Source: Allobosea sp035944375 (GTDB taxonomy: Bacteria > Pseudomonadota > Alphaproteobacteria > Rhizobiales > Beijerinckiaceae). Taken from it: a stretch of 64,000 nucleotides of DNA. Under the pieces are notes generated by a model that saw nothing but the letters and a program-made list of their open reading frames with translations, searched no databases and was not told the origin of the DNA. The stretch lies in the NCBI RefSeq assembly GCF_035944375.1, contig NZ_DASZBE010000030.1; one strand, given 5' to 3'. A program made the translations under genes and the position numbers. This document shows, piece after piece, positions 60,560-64,000 of the stretch (positions are counted from its first letter, which is position 1; each line of letters starts with the position of its first letter).

Positions 60560-61240
60560 ATGTACAACACCGACATCCCGACCCGCGCCGAACTGCCGAC
60601 TAACGCCCAGCTTCTGCGCTCGACCGCCATCGCCATCGTCGCGGCGGCCGGCATCCTCGTGACCATCGTGCTGCCCGCCGAATACGCGATCGACCCCACC
60701 GGCGTCGGCCGCATGCTCAGGCTGACCGAGATGGGCGAGATCAAGACCCAGCTCGCAGCCGAAGCCGAGGCCGACCGCCTGAAGGACCTCTCCACGACGC
60801 CGATTCAACCGGCCCCCGCGACGCCGGCCCCGGACCAGCGCTCCGGCCTGCTGACCACGCTGGCCGGGCTCCTCGTCTCGCCTGCGCAGGCCGGCGAACG
60901 GCTCGATCTCGCCCAGGCCGAGAAGACCGACGAGACCGTGATCACGCTCGATCCGACCAAGGGGACCGAATACAAGCTCACCATGGTCAAGGGCGCAAAG
61001 GTCACCTTCGAGTGGAGCGTCAAGGACGGCGTCGTCAACTACGACATGCACGGCACGCCCGGCCCCGGCGCCAAGGAGAAGAGCTACAAGACCGGCCGCG
61101 CGGTAGCGGGCGATACCGGCGTGCTGACCGCCGAATTCGACGGCGGCCATGGCTGGTTCTGGCGCAACCGCGGCACGAAGCCGGTGACCATCATCCTGCG
61201 CACCAAAGGCGCCTATGCCGAGATCAAGCGCATGAGCTGA
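60560..61240 (+). CDS. Transmembrane anchor protein of HupE module
   Basis: 226 residues. One membrane helix (LLRSTAIAIVAAAGILVTIV) is near residues 18-38, then a periplasmic part with a Pro-rich linker and a beta domain having KVTFEWSVKDGVVNYDMHGT near residue 150 and EFDGGHGWFWRNRGTKPV. Proteins with this layout are annotated only as transmembrane anchor proteins and are found beside hupE and RND metal pumps. The DMHG and GGHGWFW segments could offer His ligands. It follows hupE by 20 bases. Confidence 0.75.
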   Translation: MYNTDIPTRAELPTNAQLLRSTAIAIVAAAGILVTIVLPAEYAIDPTGVGRMLRLTEMGEIKTQLAAEAEADRLKDLSTTPIQPAPATPAPDQRSGLLTTLAGLLVSPAQAGERLDLAQAEKTDETVITLDPTKGTEYKLTMVKGAKVTFEWSVKDGVVNYDMHGTPGPGAKEKSYKTGRAVAGDTGVLTAEFDGGHGWFWRNRGTKPVTIILRTKGAYAEIKRMS

Positions 61241-61316
61241 CGAGGTTCCAGCCGGCCTGCGAGAACGCGGGTCGGCCGGCAGGCGCGAACCGAAAACAGC
61301 TCGCTTGGGCGCAGAC

Positions 61317-61580
61317 CTAAAATCCGTCCCCGGAGCCGGTTCGCGCCGCGATCCGAGGCGCACAGCAGCCCGCCGCTGACGGCTGTCCATCGCTGGCGGC
61401 CTGAATCGGCGGACAGGGCACGTCGCCATAAGAGCAGAACACGCAGCAATCGCCTTCAAGCGGTCGCAGCAGTACTCCGCAGCTCTTGCATTCGTAGAAA
61501 AACCAGCAGGCGTCCGTCGGCATCGTCTCAGTCGCCTGATGGGCGCAGCGAGGACAAGTCAGAGTCGATTCAAGCTGCAT
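61317..61580 (-). CDS. GDCCVxC-domain protein
   Basis: 87 residues with many Cys: LTCPRCAHQATETMPTDACW, ECKSCGVLLR and the family signature EGDCCVFCSYGDVPCPP near residue 46, plus CCAP near the end. The two CxxC pairs look like a zinc ribbon, and GDCCVxC could bind Hg or another soft metal. It is encoded 5 bases after the MerT-like gene on the same strand. The function is unknown, but this pairing is common in mercury-type loci without merA. Confidence 0.85.
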   Translation of the reverse strand: MQLESTLTCPRCAHQATETMPTDACWFFYECKSCGVLLRPLEGDCCVFCSYGDVPCPPIQAASDGQPSAAGCCAPRIAARTGSGDGF

Positions 61581-61585
61581 GAGGA

Positions 61586-62002
61586 TCACCGCGTCAGCTT
61601 GAGCAGGGCCGGCTCGATATAGGGCGACCAGACGAGCGCCAGCCCGACGACCAGAGAGCCGAAGCCGAGCAGTCCGATCGTGCGGCGGGATGTTCCTGGC
61701 TTGGCGCATGTGTCGCCATCACAGCTCGGCCTGCGCCTTCGCCAGAAGAAAAAAGCCCAGCCGAGAGCCAGCATACCCGCAGCGCCGGCAATAAGCAGCG
61801 GCCGGATATCGGCCAGGAAGGCAAGGCCGCTGAAGACCGCCCCCGTCGCTCCAAGTCCCGCGAGCGCGATCGGCAGCACGCAGCATGAGGATGCGACCAG
61901 CGCGCCGATCCCAACGACCGCGCCCGTCCCGGCCAGGAGGCGCGTGGATGGCGCCGGGAGAGGCTCCGTCGTGCTCGACTTTCCGAGTTCCGCGCTGAAC
62001 AT
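61586..62002 (-). CDS. merT: MerT-like mercuric transport protein
   Basis: 138 residues with three membrane helices and the paired Cys of MerT in LVASSCCVLPIALAGLGATGA (helix 1). A second Cys pair lies in the loop (SCDGDTCAKPG). The start at 62002 has a GGAG ribosome site; an ATG at 62026 would lie at or before the transcription start predicted from the operator, so it is less likely. In mer operons MerT imports Hg(II) for reduction by MerA; no merA or merP is in this window. Confidence 0.85.
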   Translation of the reverse strand: MFSAELGKSSTTEPLPAPSTRLLAGTGAVVGIGALVASSCCVLPIALAGLGATGAVFSGLAFLADIRPLLIAGAAGMLALGWAFFFWRRRRPSCDGDTCAKPGTSRRTIGLLGFGSLVVGLALVWSPYIEPALLKLTR

Positions 62003-62029
62003 GAATGGTGCTCCGTTTCGATCCATGGC

Positions 62030-62060
62030 ACTCTGCCTCCCGTAGCCACTACGGGATCAA
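62030..62060 (-). promoter_or_regulatory. MerR-type promoter/operator of merT
   Basis: Minus strand: -35 TTGATC (62060-62055), 19-bp spacer, -10 CAGAGT (62035-62030). The spacer contains the perfect 8-bp dyad TCCCGTAG-CCA-CTACGGGA (62038-62056). The MerR gene starts only 8 bases from the -35. Confidence 0.75.
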
Positions 62061-62067
62061 GCCACAT

Positions 62068-62562
62068 ATGCTCACAAAGGCGCGAGGCATCGCCGCGGGA
62101 CAGCTTGCACAAGCCGCAGGCGTCAATCTCGAGACGGTCCGCTACTATGAGACTATCGGGCTGATGCCCGCGCCGCCGCGCACGTCGGGCGGCCATCGCG
62201 TCTACGACGACGCCCATGTCAGGCGGCTGGCCTTCATTCGCCGAGGCCGCGAGCTGGGGTTCAGCATCGACGAGATTCGCGCCCTCCTGATCCTGAACGA
62301 CCCCCGCCATGGCTCCTGCGCGGAGGTCAAGGACATCGCGTCGACGCACCTCACCGAGGTGCGTCGCAAGCTCGCAGACCTGACGAGGCTGGAGAGTATC
62401 CTCGCCGCATCCGTCGCGCGCTGCACCAGTGAGCCGCTCGCGCCATGTCCCGTGCTCGATATGCTCGGACCCGAAGCGTCGTCGCCTGACGCCGCCTTGA
62501 AGACGCTTGATCGCTCACTGGACGGGCTCAGACACGATCGGCGAACTGGCGACCGTGCCTGA
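62068..62562 (+). CDS. MerR-family regulator of the merT module
   Basis: 164 residues: helix-turn-helix AAGQLAQAAGVNLETVRYYE near residue 10, dimerisation helix, and metal loop with RCTSEPLAPCPVL. A Cys in HGSCAEV corresponds to MerR Cys82/ZntR Cys79, so it belongs to the divalent class; Hg(II) is likely from the linked merT. The start at 62068 is the first ATG with the conserved N-terminus; the frame is open upstream across the operator. Its 3' end overlaps the end of the convergent cusA gene by 48 bases. Confidence 0.85.
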   Translation: MLTKARGIAAGQLAQAAGVNLETVRYYETIGLMPAPPRTSGGHRVYDDAHVRRLAFIRRGRELGFSIDEIRALLILNDPRHGSCAEVKDIASTHLTEVRRKLADLTRLESILAASVARCTSEPLAPCPVLDMLGPEASSPDAALKTLDRSLDGLRHDRRTGDRA

Positions 62563-64000
62563 ATTGGCGCCGCCATCCGTCGGATGACGGCCGGACAGCC
62601 CAGCCGCCGCCGGCAGCCCCCAGCCCTTGACCAGCCCGTAGATCGCCGGGATCACCAACAGCGTCAGCACGGTCGAGGAGACCATGCCGCCGATCATCGG
62701 GGTGGCAATGCGCTGCATCACCTCCGAGCCCGTGCCGGTGTTCCAGAGGATCGGCAGCAGGCCCGCCATGATCGCGATCACGGTCATGATTTTTGGCCGA
62801 AGCCGCTCGACCGCGCCGAGCATGATCGCGTCGCGAAGATCGGCGCGGGTGAAGGCTCGTCCTTCCGCCGCGCAGCGCGCCCGCACCTCCTTCAGGGCCT
62901 GGTCGAGATAGATCAGCATGATCACGCCGGTCTCGGCCGCGACGCCCGCGAGCGCGATGAAGCCGACCGCGACCGCCACCGACATGTTGAAGCCCTGCCA
63001 CCAGAGCAGCCAGATTCCGCCGACCAGCGCGAAGGGCAGCGACAGCATGACGATGAGCGTCTCGGTCAGCCGGCGGAAGTTGAGGTAGAGCAGCAGGAAG
63101 ATGATCGCGAGCGTCACCGGAACGACGATCTTCAGCCGCGCCTCGGCCCGCTCGAGATATTCGAACTGGCCGCTCCAGGCGACGCGGTAGCCGGCCGGAA
63201 GCTGGACGGCCTGCGCGATCGCACCTTGCGCCTCGCGGACATAGCCGCCGAGATCGCGCCCGGCGATGTCGACGAAGATGTAGATCGCGAGCTGGCCGTT
63301 CTCGGTGCGGATCGTGGTCGCGCCGCGCTTGCGCTCGATCGTCGCGACCTCGCCCAGCGGCACCGAACCGCCCGACGGCATCGTCACCTGGACCTCGCGC
63401 GCGATCGCCTGCGGATCCGAGCGCAGGTCGCGCGGATAGCGGATGGTGACGCCGTAGCGCTCGCGGCCCTCGACCGTCGTGGTGACGGTCTCGCCACCCA
63501 GCGCCATCGTGACCGCGCCCTGCACGTCGCCGACCGAGAGCCCGTAGCGTCCGAGCGCGATCCGGTCCGGCACGATGTCGAGGAAGTAGCCGCCGATGAC
63601 GCGCTCGGCATAGGCGCTGGTGGTGCCGGGCACGTTCTTGAGCACGGTCTCGATCTGGCGCGAGACGCCTTCCATTTTGGTCAGGTCGTCGCCAAAAACC
63701 TTGACGCCGATCGGGGTGCGGATGCCGGTCGCCAGCATGTCGATGCGGGCGCGGATCGGCTGCGTCCAGGCGTTGGAGATGCCCGGGAACTGCAGCGCCT
63801 TGTCCATCTCGGCCCTGAGCGTGTCGGATGTGACGCCGGCGCGCCACTGCTCCTGAGGCTTCAGGTTGATGATGGTCTCGAACATCTCGGTCGGGGCCGG
63901 ATCGGTCGCGGTCTGGGCGCGGCCGGCCTTGCCGTAGACCGAGGCGACCTCCGGGAAGGAGCGGATGATCTGGTTCTGCGTCTGGAGCAGCTCGGCCGCC
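62515..64000 (-). CDS. cusA: CusA/CzcA-type RND heavy-metal efflux pump, N-terminal part outside window
   Basis: The C-terminal 495 codons of a resistance-nodulation-division pump; the frame is open to the window edge, so the start lies beyond 64000. Visible blocks are DPAPTEMFETIINLKPQEQW, QPIRARIDMLATGIRTPIGV (the CusA signature), GEVATIERKRGATTIR and the last six membrane helices with FIALAGVAAETGVIMLIYLD and a Gly-rich end. The CusA-like signature points to Cu/Ag, although Zn/Co/Cd pumps are close relatives. The C-terminal tail (RHPTDGGANSGTVASS) runs into the merR gene tail to tail. Confidence 0.92.
   Translation of the reverse strand, partial: AAELLQTQNQIIRSFPEVASVYGKAGRAQTATDPAPTEMFETIINLKPQEQWRAGVTSDTLRAEMDKALQFPGISNAWTQPIRARIDMLATGIRTPIGVKVFGDDLTKMEGVSRQIETVLKNVPGTTSAYAERVIGGYFLDIVPDRIALGRYGLSVGDVQGAVTMALGGETVTTTVEGRERYGVTIRYPRDLRSDPQAIAREVQVTMPSGGSVPLGEVATIERKRGATTIRTENGQLAIYIFVDIAGRDLGGYVREAQGAIAQAVQLPAGYRVAWSGQFEYLERAEARLKIVVPVTLAIIFLLLYLNFRRLTETLIVMLSLPFALVGGIWLLWWQGFNMSVAVAVGFIALAGVAAETGVIMLIYLDQALKEVRARCAAEGRAFTRADLRDAIMLGAVERLRPKIMTVIAIMAGLLPILWNTGTGSEVMQRIATPMIGGMVSSTVLTLLVIPAIYGLVKGWGLPAAAGLSGRHPTDGGANSGTVASSPIVSEPVQ

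Noticed and set aside
1..64000. CRISPR arrays, tRNA/rRNA genes, insertion sequences, integrase or replication initiator
   Set aside because: None seen: no regularly spaced repeats, no transposase or integrase motifs, no RNA-gene signatures. Whether the element is a plasmid or integrated cannot be decided from this window.

Overview
The window is GC-rich, densely coding DNA of an alphaproteobacterium, most likely a Hyphomicrobiales (Rhizobiales) member. The signs are an AapJQMP-type amino-acid permease, a Mur/Fur-type regulator beside mntH, DUF1419/DUF3085/DUF736 plasmid genes, a KorB-like partition protein and a bacterial transglutaminase-like cysteine peptidase. I cannot name the genus with confidence. 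No rRNA, tRNA, CRISPR array, transposase or replication initiator was seen.

Left part (1-7.0 kb): an SbcCD-like nuclease/ATPase pair (YhaO/YhaN type, the nuclease cut by the window edge), a small unknown gene, and a divergently oriented AbiE type IV toxin-antitoxin pair.

Mobile-element backbone (7.6-26.3 kb): genes typical of alphaproteobacterial plasmids or integrative elements, almost all on the + strand. These are a Toprim/DUF3991 protein, DUF1419, DUF3085, a 1699-residue DNA methylase-helicase fusion (DarB-like), a ParB-domain protein, a DUF7007-like protein, an ArdC antirestriction protein, DUF736, a ParA/KorB-like ParB pair, MobC and a MOBP-type relaxase. Several genes have 200-400 bp GC-rich leaders containing stem-loops. 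A family of 16-20 bp palindromes (TGTGGTTYRAACCACA) surrounds parAB. An RP4-like nic sequence with an adjacent inverted repeat lies just upstream of mobC and is a strong oriT candidate.

Metal and periplasmic-redox region (26.4-64 kb): (a) a Zn/Cd/Pb operon, with a MerR regulator divergent from a P-type ATPase with two HMA domains, then an isoprenylcysteine-methyltransferase-like protein, a second LspA, a PCuAC-like protein without its Met ligands, and a CDF exporter. The same MerR-type operator recurs in front of a frameshifted DsbA and in front of an L,D-transpeptidase. (b) A Fur/Mur-type regulator and MntH, followed by a DUF6875/CelD-like pair that lies between two copies of the mntH 3' end. 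(c) A long + strand cluster for copper and thiol chemistry: PCuAC, SCO, two TlpA-like proteins, CcdA, DsbB, DsbA, a Cys-rich copper-storage-like protein, two DUF305 proteins and a glutaredoxin-MauE fusion. (d) An Aap amino-acid ABC transporter on the minus strand. (e) A CueR/CopA/CopZ copper module with two divergent CueR-type promoters. (f) A CsoR/RcnR-family repressor with an MFS exporter, a Crp/Fnr regulator and a CpxP-like protein, divergent from a His-rich protein, HupE and a membrane anchor. (g) A MerR/MerT/GDCCVxC mercury-type module and the start of a CusA-type RND pump that runs off the window.

Together the window reads as a mobilizable or integrated element, or a junction with one, whose cargo handles Zn/Cd/Pb, Cu, Ni/Co and Hg. 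A large share of the cargo maintains metallated and oxidised proteins in the periplasm.
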